This document shows, piece after piece, positions 40,094 to 48,511 of a DNA stretch of 64,000 bases. Both the position numbers and the translations under genes were made by a program. The first letter of the stretch is position 1. Each line of letters opens with the position of its first letter. This DNA comes from Streptomyces sp. CC0208 (GTDB lineage Bacteria; Actinomycetota; Actinomycetes; Streptomycetales; Streptomycetaceae): assembly GCF_003443735.1 (NCBI RefSeq), contig NZ_CP031969.1, positions 6,820,001 to 6,884,000 on the forward strand. The letters are read 5' to 3'. The notes beneath the pieces were generated by a model. The model saw only the letters and a program-made list of their open reading frames with translations, had not been told where the DNA came from and searched no databases.

Positions 40094-41545
40094 TCAGTTC
40101 CTCAGGGCCGCCTCCATCATGGCCTTGGCCACGGGGGCGGCCAGACCGTTGCCGCTCACCTCCGAGCGGGCCGCGTTGGACTGCTCCACGACCACCGCCA
40201 CGGCGACCTCCTTGCCGTCGGCCTTTCCGTAGGACGTGAACCAGGCGTACGGCGTCTTGCTGTTGTTCTCGCCGTGCTGGGCGGTGCCCGTCTTGCCGCC
40301 CACCGTGACGCCGTCGATCCGGGCGTTGGTGCCGGTGCCGTCCTGGATCACCGACTGCATCGCGGACTGGAGTTGTTCCGCCGTGTCCGAGCTGACGACC
40401 TGCGTCGTGGCCGCCTCGTCGTCGTAGTTCTTCAGGACGTCGCCGCCGTGGTCGGTGATGGTCGACACCATGTGCGGTGAGACCAGCTTGCCGCCGTTGG
40501 CTATGGCCGCGGAGACCATGGCCATCTGGAGCGGCGTGGCCGTGACGTCGAACTGGCCGATGCCGGTCAGCGCCGTGGACGACTTGTCCATGTCGGAGGG
40601 GTAGACGCTCTCGTAGGCTCGCACCGGGACGTCCTGCTCGGCGTTGTTGAAGCCGAACTTCTCGGCCATCGCCCGCACCTTGTCCTGGCCGAGGTCGACG
40701 GCCATCTTCGCGAAGACGGTGTTGCAGGAGTACTCGAGCGCGACCCGGATCGAGGCGTTCTCACAGGGCGCCGAGGAGTTCTCGTTGCCCAGCGGGGTCA
40801 CCGTGCCCGGCAGGGTGTACGGATCCGGGCTGACGGTCTTCTCGTCCACCGAGGAGTACAGGCCGTCCTCCAGCGCGGCCGCCGCCACCACCAGCTTGAA
40901 CGTCGAGCCGGGCGGCAGCGGCTGGCGCAGCGCACGGTTGGTGAGCGGCTTGTCGGAGTCCGCGGTGAGCTGCTTCCAGGCCTTGCCCGCGGTGTTGGCG
41001 TCCGTCAGCGAGGACGGGTCGTACGAGGGCGTCGACACGACCGCCAGGATCTTGCCGGTCGTCGGGTCGATCGCGACGGCCGCGCCCTTCTTGTCGCCGA
41101 GCGCGTCGTACGCGGCCTTCTGCACGGCCGGGTCGATCGTCGTGATCACATCACCGGGCTCGGCCCGCTGGTTGGTGATCGTGTCCATGACGGTCTTCAG
41201 CCGGCTGTCCGTGCCGTTGAGGAGGTCGGCGTAGATGCCCTCCAGCTGGGTCGGGGCGTAGGCCTGCGAGGCGTAACCCGTCACCGCCGCGTACAGCTTG
41301 CCGTTCGTGTACGTCCGCTTGTACGCGAGGTCGCTGTCCGTCGTCCTCGCGGAACCCGTCACGGCCTTTCCGGCCACGATGATGTTCCCGAGCGGCGAGG
41401 AGTACGTCTCGATCGCGTTCCGCCGGTTGTCGTTGTCGTCCGCGAGCGCCTGGCCCTCGTAGAACTGCACCCAGGTCGCTCGGATCAGCAGAGCGAACAC
41501 CAGGAGCAGCGCGAAGACCGATGCGCGCCTGATCGTCTTGTTCAT
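40094..41545 (-). CDS. Class B penicillin-binding protein (PbpA/PBP2-like transpeptidase)
   Basis: 483 residues. N-terminal membrane anchor at about 7-25 and the dimerisation domain, then the transpeptidase domain with the active-site motifs STFK (Ser at about residue 212), SCN (about 271) and KTG (about 418, GGKTGTAQ). It cross-links peptidoglycan outside the membrane. Length and the NDNRRNAIETYSSPLGNI start region match the actinobacterial PbpA group. No rodA-type gene is adjacent, so this may be one of several paralogues involved in growth or sporulation. Confidence 0.93.
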   Translation of the reverse strand: MNKTIRRASVFALLLVFALLIRATWVQFYEGQALADDNDNRRNAIETYSSPLGNIIVAGKAVTGSARTTDSDLAYKRTYTNGKLYAAVTGYASQAYAPTQLEGIYADLLNGTDSRLKTVMDTITNQRAEPGDVITTIDPAVQKAAYDALGDKKGAAVAIDPTTGKILAVVSTPSYDPSSLTDANTAGKAWKQLTADSDKPLTNRALRQPLPPGSTFKLVVAAAALEDGLYSSVDEKTVSPDPYTLPGTVTPLGNENSSAPCENASIRVALEYSCNTVFAKMAVDLGQDKVRAMAEKFGFNNAEQDVPVRAYESVYPSDMDKSSTALTGIGQFDVTATPLQMAMVSAAIANGGKLVSPHMVSTITDHGGDVLKNYDDEAATTQVVSSDTAEQLQSAMQSVIQDGTGTNARIDGVTVGGKTGTAQHGENNSKTPYAWFTSYGKADGKEVAVAVVVEQSNAARSEVSGNGLAAPVAKAMMEAALRN

Positions 41546-41649
41546 CCCACACAGAAGACGATCAGGCGGCGGCGAGTCGTTCCCATCCGTCCGCTTTTCT
41601 CATCGGACGTTCATCCGCGGCCGTTTGTACGGCCTCTGCCACGGCGCCC

Positions 41650-42120
41650 TCACGCGTGCAGCGTGAGCACGACCTCGTCGATCTCAGCCCCGCGCGCGTT
41701 GGCGTACCCGGACGCCTGGGCGGTCACCCGGAAACCGCACTTCTCCAGGACGCGCAGGGAGCCGGTGTTGTCGGTGGCCGCCCGGGCGTACAGGGGGCGC
41801 TCGGGCACCTGGGCGACCAGCTCCCGCAGGGCCGCGGTGGCGATGCCGCGCCCCCAGTAGGCGCGGTCGATCCAGTACGTCACCTCGCGCTCGCCCGGCT
41901 CGCCGTACACCGCCGCGCTGCCCACCACGTCCCCGTCCGCCAGGACCGTGCGGTGCACGGCGTCGGAGGCGCGGATCCGTTTCCAGTGGGCGTCGAAGGC
42001 GTCCCGGTCGGCCGGGTCCTTCGGGGTGAAGGCCGCCATGTGCAGGGCCTCGGGGTCGTTCATCTGCCGGAAGAAGACCGGCAGATCGCTGTCATGGACT
42101 TCGCGGAGAACGATCTGCAT
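41650..42120 (-). CDS. GNAT family N-acetyltransferase (RimJ/RimL type)
   Basis: 156 residues. Acetyl-CoA site in YWGRGIATAALRELV (R-x-x-G-x-A pattern) at about residues 90-104, with DNTGSLRVLEKCGF after it, typical of RimJ/RimL-like enzymes. The substrate (protein N-terminus, antibiotic or metabolite) is unknown. Stand-alone gene. Confidence 0.88.
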   Translation of the reverse strand: MQIVLREVHDSDLPVFFRQMNDPEALHMAAFTPKDPADRDAFDAHWKRIRASDAVHRTVLADGDVVGSAAVYGEPGEREVTYWIDRAYWGRGIATAALRELVAQVPERPLYARAATDNTGSLRVLEKCGFRVTAQASGYANARGAEIDEVVLTLHA

Positions 42121-42189
42121 GCCTCAGAGCGTAGGGCCTGCCGGCGGTGGGGCGGTTGTTTGTCCTCGGCTTGGTGGGGGCGGGCGTTC

Positions 42190-42210
42190 TGCGCAGTTCC
42201 CCGCGCCCCT
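42190..42210 (+). repeat. Dispersed repeat copy, 5'-truncated
   Basis: TGCGCAGTTCCCCGCGCCCC core retained, but the usual TGGCTGGTC left end is missing. It lies between the GNAT gene and the 3' end of the IclR gene. Confidence 0.75.
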
Positions 42211-42269
42211 GAGAAGCCTGTTGCGGTCGGTGGATCGGGCGCTGCGTCCGAGGGGCCCGGGTGCCGCGC

Positions 42270-43043
42270 TCAGAGCCTGCGGGTCGCCAGGGTCAGTCGG
42301 TCCCGTGCGTCGAACAGGGCGTCCTTCACCATCTGTTCGTGCGCCGGGGTCAGCCGGGCCACCGGCACCGAGCAGCTGATCGCGTCCCGCGCGGGCGTGC
42401 GGTACGGGATCGCGACGCCGAAGCAGCGCAGTCCCAGTGTGTTCTCCTCGCGGTCCACGGAGAAGCCCTGCTCGCGGATCTGGTGCAGCTCCTCGATGAG
42501 CTTCTCGCGGTCGGTGATGGTGTGCTCGGTGAGCGCCGGCAGGGTCTCCGGCAGCATCTTGCGGACCTGCTCGTCGGAGTAGGTGCTCAGCAGCGCCTTG
42601 CCGAGGGAGGTGGAGTGCGCCGGGAGGCGGCGGCCGACCCGGGTGAAGGGCCGTAGGTAGTGCTGCGACTGCCGGGTGGCGAGGTAGACGACGTTCGTGC
42701 CGTCGAGGCGCGCGAGGTGGATGGTCTCGGTGGTGTCGTCGGAGAGCCGGTCCAGGGTGGGCCGGGCCGCCGCGACCACCTCGTCGCCGTCGATGTACGA
42801 GGTGCCGACGAGCAGGGCCCGCACCCCGATGCCGTACCGCGTGCCCGTCGCGTCGGTCTCCACCCAGCCCAGCTCGACCAGCGTGCGCAGCAACATGTAG
42901 AGGCTGGACTTGGGGTACCCGACGGCCTCCTGCACGGCGGCCAGGGAATGCATGCCGGGGCGCCCGGCGAAGTATTCGAGCAGTTCAACCGTCCGTACCG
43001 CGGACTTGACCTGTGACCCGCCGCCCGTCTCGCCTGCCGACAT
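42270..43043 (-). CDS. IclR family transcriptional regulator
   Basis: 257 residues. Winged HTH at about 14-75 (HSLAAVQEAVGYPKSSLYMLLRTL) and the IclR effector domain (about 90-250, with TSLGKALLS and SVPVAR motifs). It diverges from an aldehyde dehydrogenase across about 130 bp containing an IclR-like palindrome. IclR proteins of the KdgR group control pectin and sugar-acid catabolism, which fits the predicted role of that enzyme. ATG 43043 follows GGGTCAAGGG; the longer upstream frame is a shadow of the ALDH gene. Confidence 0.92.
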   Translation of the reverse strand: MSAGETGGGSQVKSAVRTVELLEYFAGRPGMHSLAAVQEAVGYPKSSLYMLLRTLVELGWVETDATGTRYGIGVRALLVGTSYIDGDEVVAAARPTLDRLSDDTTETIHLARLDGTNVVYLATRQSQHYLRPFTRVGRRLPAHSTSLGKALLSTYSDEQVRKMLPETLPALTEHTITDREKLIEELHQIREQGFSVDREENTLGLRCFGVAIPYRTPARDAISCSVPVARLTPAHEQMVKDALFDARDRLTLATRRL

Positions 43044-43114
43044 CGCCCTTGACCCCTTTGTTGGACGAGAACCAGAGTTATAGTCTCCAACAGCATATTC
43101 ACCATCAGAGACAG

Positions 43115-43132
43115 CGTTCAGTATATCGAACG
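43115..43132. promoter_or_regulatory. IclR operator candidate
   Basis: CGTTC-N8-GAACG, 18 bp with perfect 5-bp arms and an AT-rich centre (AGTATATC), in the divergent promoter region of the IclR and ALDH genes. IclR-family sites are commonly inverted TTC/GAA repeats with this type of spacing. Confidence 0.55.
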
Positions 43133-43172
43133 TTCCTGGTGGGTGACCCAGATACACGTGGAGGGACCCGCG

Positions 43173-44702
43173 GTGGCAGCAGCACCAGTCTGGAGTGTCG
43201 ACCCCCGAACCGGGAAGCAGCGCGAACAGGTTGCGGTGGAGGCCACAGCCCAGGAGGTGGACGCCGCCGTCCGCGCCGCGTACGAGGCGCGCGCTTCGCT
43301 CGCCGACCGCACGGTCCGCGCGGCCTTCCTGCGCACCGCGGCCACCAAGCTCGAAGAGTCCAAGGAGCACCTCGTCGAGGCCGCGGACGCCGAGACCGCG
43401 CTCGGCCCGGTCCGGCTGACCGGCGAGCTCGCCCGCACCTGCTACCAGCTGCGGGCCTTCGCGGACATCGTCGACGAGGGCGAGTTCCTCGGCGTGGTGA
43501 TCAATCACCCCGACGACACCGCGACCCCGCCGATCCCGGACCTGCGCCGCTACAAGGTGCCGCTGGGTGTCGTCGCCGTGTACTCGGCCTCGAACTTCCC
43601 CTTCGCCTTCTCGGTCGCCGGCGGCGACACCGCGAGCGCGCTGGCGGCCGGCAACCCGGTCGTCGTCAAGGCCCACCCCGACCACCCGGGCCTGTCCGAG
43701 CTGGTCGCGTCCGTGCTGCGCCGGGCCGCCGACGAGCACGGCATCCCCGCGGGCGTGCTCGGTCTCGTCCACGGCTTCGAGGCCGGCATCGAGCTGATCA
43801 AGCACCCGCTGATCGCCGCCGCGGGCTTCACCGGTTCCGTGAAGGGCGGCCGCGCCCTGTTCGACGCGGCGGCCGCGCGGCCGGTGCCGATCCCGTTCCA
43901 CGGCGAGCTGGGCTCCCTGAACCCCGTCGTGATCACCGAGGAGGCCGCTGCCGAGCGCGCGGAGGCCATCGGCGCCGGGCTCGCGGGCTCCATGACCCTC
44001 GGCGTCGGCCAGTTCTGCGTGAAGCCGGGCCTGGTCCTCGTGCCGTCCGGCGCGGCGGGCGACGGCCTGGTGAAGTCCCTGACCGACGCGGTCAGCGACA
44101 CCGACGCGGGCGTCCTCCTCGACCACCGCATGCGGGACAACTTCGTCGCCGGCGTCGCCGAGCGCGCGGAGCTTCCCGATGTAGAGACGCCGGTGACGCC
44201 CGGCGCGGGCGGCGAGCACACGGTCAGCGCGGGCTTCCTCACGGTGGCGGCGGAGAAACTGACCGAAGAGGGGGCGTACGACCTGCTCCTGGAGGAGTGC
44301 TTCGGCCCGGTCACCGTGGTGGCCCGCTACGACGACGACGACCAGGCGCGCGCCGTGCTGTCCCGGCTTCCGGGCAACCTCACCGCGACCGTCCACCTGT
44401 CGGAGCAGGAGGCCGCGGGCGAGGGGCGCGGCGCCGAGATCCTGGCCGAGCTGACCCCGCTGGCCGGCCGGGTCCTGGTGAACGGCTGGCCGACGGGCGT
44501 GGCCGTGGCCCCGGCCCAGCAGCACGGCGGCCCGTACCCGGCGACGACCTCCACGTCGACGTCGGTGGGCGGTACGGCGATCGAGCGCTGGCTGCGCCCG
44601 GTGGCGTACCAGAACGCGCCGGAGGCCCTGCTGCCGCCGGAGCTGAGGGACGACAACCCGCTGGGCCTGCCCCGCCGTTTCAACGGCCGTCTCGAGCGCT
44701 AG
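43173..44702 (+). CDS. Aldehyde dehydrogenase, probable 2-oxoglutarate semialdehyde dehydrogenase
   Basis: 509 residues, NAD(P)+-dependent. Catalytic Cys in GVGQFCVKPGL at about 283; general-base Glu in FHGELGSLNP at about 245. This FHGELGS / QFCxKPG form is that of the subgroup oxidising 2-oxoglutarate semialdehyde to 2-oxoglutarate, the last step of oxidative uronate and pentose pathways. GTG 43173 is chosen because GGAGGGA lies 6 bp upstream; the GTG at 43143 has no ribosome site. It diverges from an IclR gene. The product of the kdgD reaction at 9138 is its expected substrate. Confidence 0.88.
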   Translation: MAAAPVWSVDPRTGKQREQVAVEATAQEVDAAVRAAYEARASLADRTVRAAFLRTAATKLEESKEHLVEAADAETALGPVRLTGELARTCYQLRAFADIVDEGEFLGVVINHPDDTATPPIPDLRRYKVPLGVVAVYSASNFPFAFSVAGGDTASALAAGNPVVVKAHPDHPGLSELVASVLRRAADEHGIPAGVLGLVHGFEAGIELIKHPLIAAAGFTGSVKGGRALFDAAAARPVPIPFHGELGSLNPVVITEEAAAERAEAIGAGLAGSMTLGVGQFCVKPGLVLVPSGAAGDGLVKSLTDAVSDTDAGVLLDHRMRDNFVAGVAERAELPDVETPVTPGAGGEHTVSAGFLTVAAEKLTEEGAYDLLLEECFGPVTVVARYDDDDQARAVLSRLPGNLTATVHLSEQEAAGEGRGAEILAELTPLAGRVLVNGWPTGVAVAPAQQHGGPYPATTSTSTSVGGTAIERWLRPVAYQNAPEALLPPELRDDNPLGLPRRFNGRLER

Positions 44703-44747
44703 ACACCCGACGCTCGCCCGCGGAGAGGGAACTGGAAAACTCTGAGG

Positions 44748-45356
44748 ATGGACCTCGACCTTCCCCAACTCCCTTTCCCTCTCCGCACCTACGGCCCCGA
44801 CGGGCACTGGAAGTACGAGGACGGCTTTCTCTCCGGCTGGGCCGGCCCCCGGCAGGACCGTTTCGTGCCGCCCACCGGAGAATCCCTCGACCCCGCCGCG
44901 GACGCGCCGAGGCTGCTCGGTGCCCCCGAGGGCGACTTCCAGCTGATAGCCCGGGTCACCGTGGGCTTCAACGGATCGTTCGACGCGGGCGTGCTGTACG
45001 TCCATGTCGGCGAGCGGGCCTGGGCCAAGCTCTGCCTGGAGAACTCGCCGACCGTGCCCACCGTCTGCACGGTCGTCACCCGGGGGCACTCCGACGACTG
45101 CAACTCCTTCACCGTGGACGGCAGTTCGGTGTGGCTGCGGGTCAGCCGCACCGGCCGCGCCTTCGCCTTCCACGCCTCCCGGGACGGCAAGCACTGGACC
45201 TTCGTCCGCCTCTTCACCCTGGGCGACGAGAAGGAGACCGGCGCGGCCCTGGTCGGCTTCATGGCCCAGTCCCCGATGGGGGAGGGGTGTGTGGTGACGT
45301 ACGACCACATCGAGTTCAGGCCGGAGTGGCCGGCGGACCTGCGCGACGGCAGCTGA
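44748..45356 (+). CDS. DUF1349 concanavalin-like protein
   Basis: 202 residues, single beta-sandwich domain of the DUF1349 family (regulation of enolase/YP_-type lectin-like fold). Characteristic blocks are LIARVTVGFNGSFDAGVLYVHV, WAKLCLENS and FHASRDGKHWTFVRLF. No signal peptide. Function unknown; fungal and bacterial members have lectin-like folds. It follows the ALDH by 45 bp and could be co-transcribed. Confidence 0.85.
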   Translation: MDLDLPQLPFPLRTYGPDGHWKYEDGFLSGWAGPRQDRFVPPTGESLDPAADAPRLLGAPEGDFQLIARVTVGFNGSFDAGVLYVHVGERAWAKLCLENSPTVPTVCTVVTRGHSDDCNSFTVDGSSVWLRVSRTGRAFAFHASRDGKHWTFVRLFTLGDEKETGAALVGFMAQSPMGEGCVVTYDHIEFRPEWPADLRDGS

Positions 45357-45427
45357 AGCCTCCGGCGGCGGGACCAGAAGCCCACGGGGGTGCCGGCGCC
45401 GGGGGTTCGGCGGGTGCGGCTCCGTCC

Positions 45428-45456
45428 TGGCTGGTCGCGCAGTTCCCCGCGCCCCT
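45428..45456 (+). repeat. Dispersed repeat copy, plus orientation
   Basis: Full copy (TGGCTGGTCGCGCAGTTCCC and on through GCGCCCCT) between the DUF1349 gene and the DsbA-like gene. Confidence 0.85.
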
Positions 45457-45490
45457 GAGGGCGCTACGCGCCCCGGGAATGGCCAGCGCT

Positions 45491-45509
45491 GTTTGAACGT
45501 TCAGCAAAC
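45491..45509. promoter_or_regulatory. Nested palindrome upstream of the DsbA-like gene
   Basis: GTTTG-N9-CAAAC enclosing the perfect 10-bp palindrome TGAACGTTCA, 49 bp upstream of the start codon. The form is typical of TetR/MarR operators; no such regulator is adjacent. Confidence 0.5.
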
Positions 45510-45558
45510 CAGGCGGAGGATGTCTCCGCAGCCCGCCCGACCTGGAGAGAGCCGAACC

Positions 45559-46284
45559 ATGCGCGTCGAGATCTGGAGCGACATCGCCTGCCCCTGGTGC
45601 TACGTGGGCAAGGCCCGCTTCGAGAAGGCGCTGGAGGCCTTCCCGCACCGTGACGGTGTCGAGGTGGTCCACCGGTCGTTCGAGCTGGATCCCGGGCGGG
45701 CCAAGGGCGAGGTCGAGCCCGTCCTCGCCATGCTCAGCAAGAAGTACGGCATGAGTGAGGCCCAGGCCCAGGCCGGCGAGGAGAACCTCGGGGCCCAGGC
45801 CGCCGCCGAAGGGCTCGCCTACCGGACCCGCGACCGCGACCACGGCAACACCTTCGACCTGCACCGCCTCCTCCACCTCGCCAAGGAGCACGGCAGGCAG
45901 GACGAGCTGATCCAGATCCTCTACCGGGCCAACTTCGCCGAGGAGAGGTCCCTGTTCACCGAGGGTGACGAGCGCCTCGTCGAGCTCGCCGTGGAAGCCG
46001 GCCTGGACGCCGACGCGGTCCGCAAGGTCCTCGCCGACCCCACCGCCTACGCCGACGAGGTCCGTGCCGACGAGCGCGAGGCCGCCGAGCTCGGCGCCAA
46101 CGGCGTGCCCTTCTTCGTCCTGGACCGCAAGTACGGCGTCTCCGGCGCTCAGCCCGCCGAGGTCTTCACCCAGGCCCTCACCCAGGCCTGGGGCAACCGC
46201 TCCCCGCTGCGGCTGATCGACCAGGGCGACGCCGGCGCGGAGGCCTGCGGTCCCGACGGGTGCGCCGTACCCCAGCAGGGCTGA
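45559..46284 (+). CDS. DsbA-family (FrnE-like) thiol oxidoreductase
   Basis: 241 residues. Thioredoxin fold with helical insertion; active site CPWC at residues 11-14 and the cis-Pro segment NGVPFFVLD at about 188. No signal peptide, so this is a cytoplasmic enzyme like FrnE/2-hydroxychromene-2-carboxylate-isomerase relatives. ATG 45559 follows GGAGAGA; the longer frame upstream has no ribosome site. The C-terminal ACGPDGCAV has two further Cys, perhaps a second redox pair. Probable control by the palindrome at 45491. Confidence 0.9.
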   Translation: MRVEIWSDIACPWCYVGKARFEKALEAFPHRDGVEVVHRSFELDPGRAKGEVEPVLAMLSKKYGMSEAQAQAGEENLGAQAAAEGLAYRTRDRDHGNTFDLHRLLHLAKEHGRQDELIQILYRANFAEERSLFTEGDERLVELAVEAGLDADAVRKVLADPTAYADEVRADEREAAELGANGVPFFVLDRKYGVSGAQPAEVFTQALTQAWGNRSPLRLIDQGDAGAEACGPDGCAVPQQG

Positions 46285-46382
46285 CAAACACGCAGGTCGG
46301 CGCGGACCTATAAGCGTTCCTTGGCGGAACCACGTAGAAAATCGCAATGGACCGAGAGGTCTCTGGGCCCCACAGTTGAGCC

Positions 46383-47435
46383 ATGGAGACCTTCGAGAGC
46401 CTCGTCCGCGCCGAGTTCGCCCCGAAGAACACCTTCCTCAACACCGCGAGCAGCGGCCTGCTCCCCGCCCGGACCGTCACGGCCCTCCAGGAGGCCGCGC
46501 TGATCCGCGCCGAGGGCAGGCCGCTGGATCCGCTGTTCCAGGACGTGGAGGCGGCCCGTGCCGCGTTCGCGAGGCTCGCCGGCGTCCCGGTCGCGCGCGT
46601 CGCGGCCGGCGCCTCCGTGTCCGCCCACTCCGGCCTGGTCGCCGCCTCGCTGCCGCCGGGCGCCGAAGTCCTCACCGCCGAGGACGACTTCACCTCCGTC
46701 GTGAACCCCTTCCACACCCGCGGCGACCTCAAGGTCCGCATCGTGCCGCTGGAGCGGCTCGCCGACTCCGTCCGCCCCGGCACCGCCCTCGTCGCCGTCA
46801 GCGCCGCCCAGTCCGCCGACGGCCGGATCGCCGACCTGTCCGCCCTGCGGGAAGCGGCCCGGGACCACGGAGCCCGCACCTACGTCGACTTCTCGCAGGC
46901 CGCGGGCTGGCTCCCGGTGGACGCCGGGTCGTACGACTACACCGTCTCCACCACCTTCAAGTGGCTGCTCGGCCCGCATGGCGCGGCCTTTCTCGCCGTG
47001 CCGGAGGACTTCGGCGACCTGAAGCCGGTGCTCGCCGGCTGGGTCGCGGGAGAGGTCCCGTGGGACAGCTGCTACGGCCCCGTCGCCGAACTGGCCCACT
47101 CCGCCCGGCGGTTCGACGTCAGCCCGGCCCTGTTCACCTACACGGGCACCCGCCGCTCCCTCGAACTCCTGGAGGAGCTCGGCGTGGACGCCGTGCGCGC
47201 CCACGACCTCGCCCTCGCCGACCGCTTCCGTAAGGGGCTTGCCGCTCTCGGCCACGAACCCCTGCCCGCACCCGGTTCGGCGATCGTCTCCGTGCCCGGA
47301 CTCGGCGGCCGGCAGCCCGAGTTGAGCGCGGCGGGCATCGAGGTGTCCAACCGGGCCGGCAACCTGCGCGCCTCCTTCCACCTGTACAACACGGCCGCGG
47401 ACGTCGACCGGCTGCTGGACGCCCTGTCTTCCTGA
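46383..47435 (+). CDS. Class V aminotransferase / cysteine desulfurase-like PLP enzyme
   Basis: 350 residues, PLP fold type I. Schiff-base Lys in STTFKWLLGPHG at about residue 193; Asp in YVDFSQAAGW holds the pyridine nitrogen. There is no cysteine loop of true NifS-type desulfurases, so an aminotransferase, lyase or epimerase-like member of the family is likelier. A GTTCC-N5-GGAAC palindrome (46315-46329) lies about 55 bp upstream of the start. Monocistronic, ending at a strong hairpin. Confidence 0.85.
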   Translation: METFESLVRAEFAPKNTFLNTASSGLLPARTVTALQEAALIRAEGRPLDPLFQDVEAARAAFARLAGVPVARVAAGASVSAHSGLVAASLPPGAEVLTAEDDFTSVVNPFHTRGDLKVRIVPLERLADSVRPGTALVAVSAAQSADGRIADLSALREAARDHGARTYVDFSQAAGWLPVDAGSYDYTVSTTFKWLLGPHGAAFLAVPEDFGDLKPVLAGWVAGEVPWDSCYGPVAELAHSARRFDVSPALFTYTGTRRSLELLEELGVDAVRAHDLALADRFRKGLAALGHEPLPAPGSAIVSVPGLGGRQPELSAAGIEVSNRAGNLRASFHLYNTAADVDRLLDALSS

Positions 47436-47518
47436 ACCGCTGGCGCCGGTACTGTTCGCGGTCAGGGTTTCTGCCTGCTGGTTGGCGGCCGGTACGCGCC
47501 GGACACCGGGCCCGGGAA

Positions 47519-47575
47519 ACGACGGCGACGCGGCCGCCGTACGGAACGTACTGGAGCGGGCCGCGTCGCCGTCGT
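47519..47575. terminator. 17-bp stem between convergent genes
   Basis: 47519-47535 and 47559-47575 are perfect reverse complements (ACGACGGCGACGCGGCC arm), with a 23-nt loop. It lies between the aminotransferase (plus) and ectD (minus), so it can act as a bidirectional terminator. Confidence 0.75.
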
Positions 47576-47610
47576 GGCTGTGAGGGTCACCCCTCAGAGT
47601 CGCTGCGGGG

Positions 47611-48507
47611 TCACTTCACCGGCGTGAAATCCCTCGCGCCGATGAACTCCGGCCGCCGGATGGGCGCCGCGAACGGCTCCACGGCCTGGTTCTCCACGCT
47701 GTTGAACACGATGAACACGTTGCTGCGCGGGAACGGCGTGATGTTGTCGCCGGAGCCGTGCATGGCGTTGCAGTCGAACCAGGTCGCCGAACCGGCCTTG
47801 CCGGTGAACAGCTTGATGCCGTACTCCGACGCCATCGCGGTGAGAGCCTCGTCCGACGGCGTGCCCGCGTCCTGCATCTGCAGCGACTGCTTGTAGTTGT
47901 CCTTCGGGGTGGCACCCGCGCACCCGAGGAAGGTGCGGTGGGACCCCGGCATGATCATGAGGCCGCCGTTGGTGTCGTAGTTCTCGGTCAGCGCGATCGA
48001 GACGGACACCGTGCGCATGTTCGGCAAGCCGTCCTCGGCGTGCCAGGTCTCGAAGTCGGAGTGCCAGTAGAAGCCGCTGGCCCCGAAACCGGGCTTGACG
48101 TTGATCCGCGACTGGTGGACGTACACGTCCGAGCCGAGGATCTGCCGGGCCCGGCCGACGACCCGCTCGTCGCGCACCAGGTTCGCGAACACCTCGCTGA
48201 TCTTGTGCACCTCGAAGACCGAGCGGATCTCCTTGGACTTCGGCTCGATGATCGAGCGCTCGTCCGCGCGGATCTCCGGATCGGTGACGAGCCGCTCCAA
48301 CTCACGCTGGTAGACCGGGACTTCGGCGGGGCCGATGAGCTGGTCGACGGCGAGGAAGCCATCGCGCTCGAAGGTCTCCAGGTCGGCCGTGGCGATCGGT
48401 CCCGGCGCGCCGGGCGCCGACCAGACGACCGGGTCCTTGCGGGGGATCGACACCTCGGTGGCGCCGCGGCTGGGGTAGAGATCGGTGACGGTGGTCATGG
48501 TGGTCAT
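47611..48507 (-). CDS. ectD: Ectoine hydroxylase
   Basis: 298 residues, iron(II)/2-oxoglutarate dioxygenase that makes 5-hydroxyectoine. Iron ligands are visible in FYWHSDFETWH (His about 147, Asp about 149) and CNAMHGSGDN (His about 248); QSRINVKPGF and PGSHRTFLG complete the family pattern. AGGAGGT lies before ATG 48507; 48498 is a second in-frame ATG. It follows ectC by 4 bp and closes the ectABCD operon. (Also called thpD in Streptomyces.). Confidence 0.96.
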   Translation of the reverse strand: MTTMTTVTDLYPSRGATEVSIPRKDPVVWSAPGAPGPIATADLETFERDGFLAVDQLIGPAEVPVYQRELERLVTDPEIRADERSIIEPKSKEIRSVFEVHKISEVFANLVRDERVVGRARQILGSDVYVHQSRINVKPGFGASGFYWHSDFETWHAEDGLPNMRTVSVSIALTENYDTNGGLMIMPGSHRTFLGCAGATPKDNYKQSLQMQDAGTPSDEALTAMASEYGIKLFTGKAGSATWFDCNAMHGSGDNITPFPRSNVFIVFNSVENQAVEPFAAPIRRPEFIGARDFTPVK

Positions 48508-48511
48508 GCGG

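Noticed and set aside
42270..45308. Roughly 1000-codon minus-strand open frame running from the IclR gene through the ALDH gene
   Set aside because: Only the IclR part (42270-43043) looks like protein; the rest is antisense to the ALDH and DUF1349 genes and is low-complexity Arg/Gly/Val-rich.
45316..46347. Minus-strand open frame opposite the DsbA-like gene
   Set aside because: Antisense shadow; the plus-strand gene has CPWC, a ribosome site and family length.
46383..47435. Cysteine desulfurase for iron-sulphur assembly
   Set aside because: The PLP lysine is present, but I saw no active-site cysteine loop and no suf/isc neighbours, so the broader aminotransferase class V call is safer.
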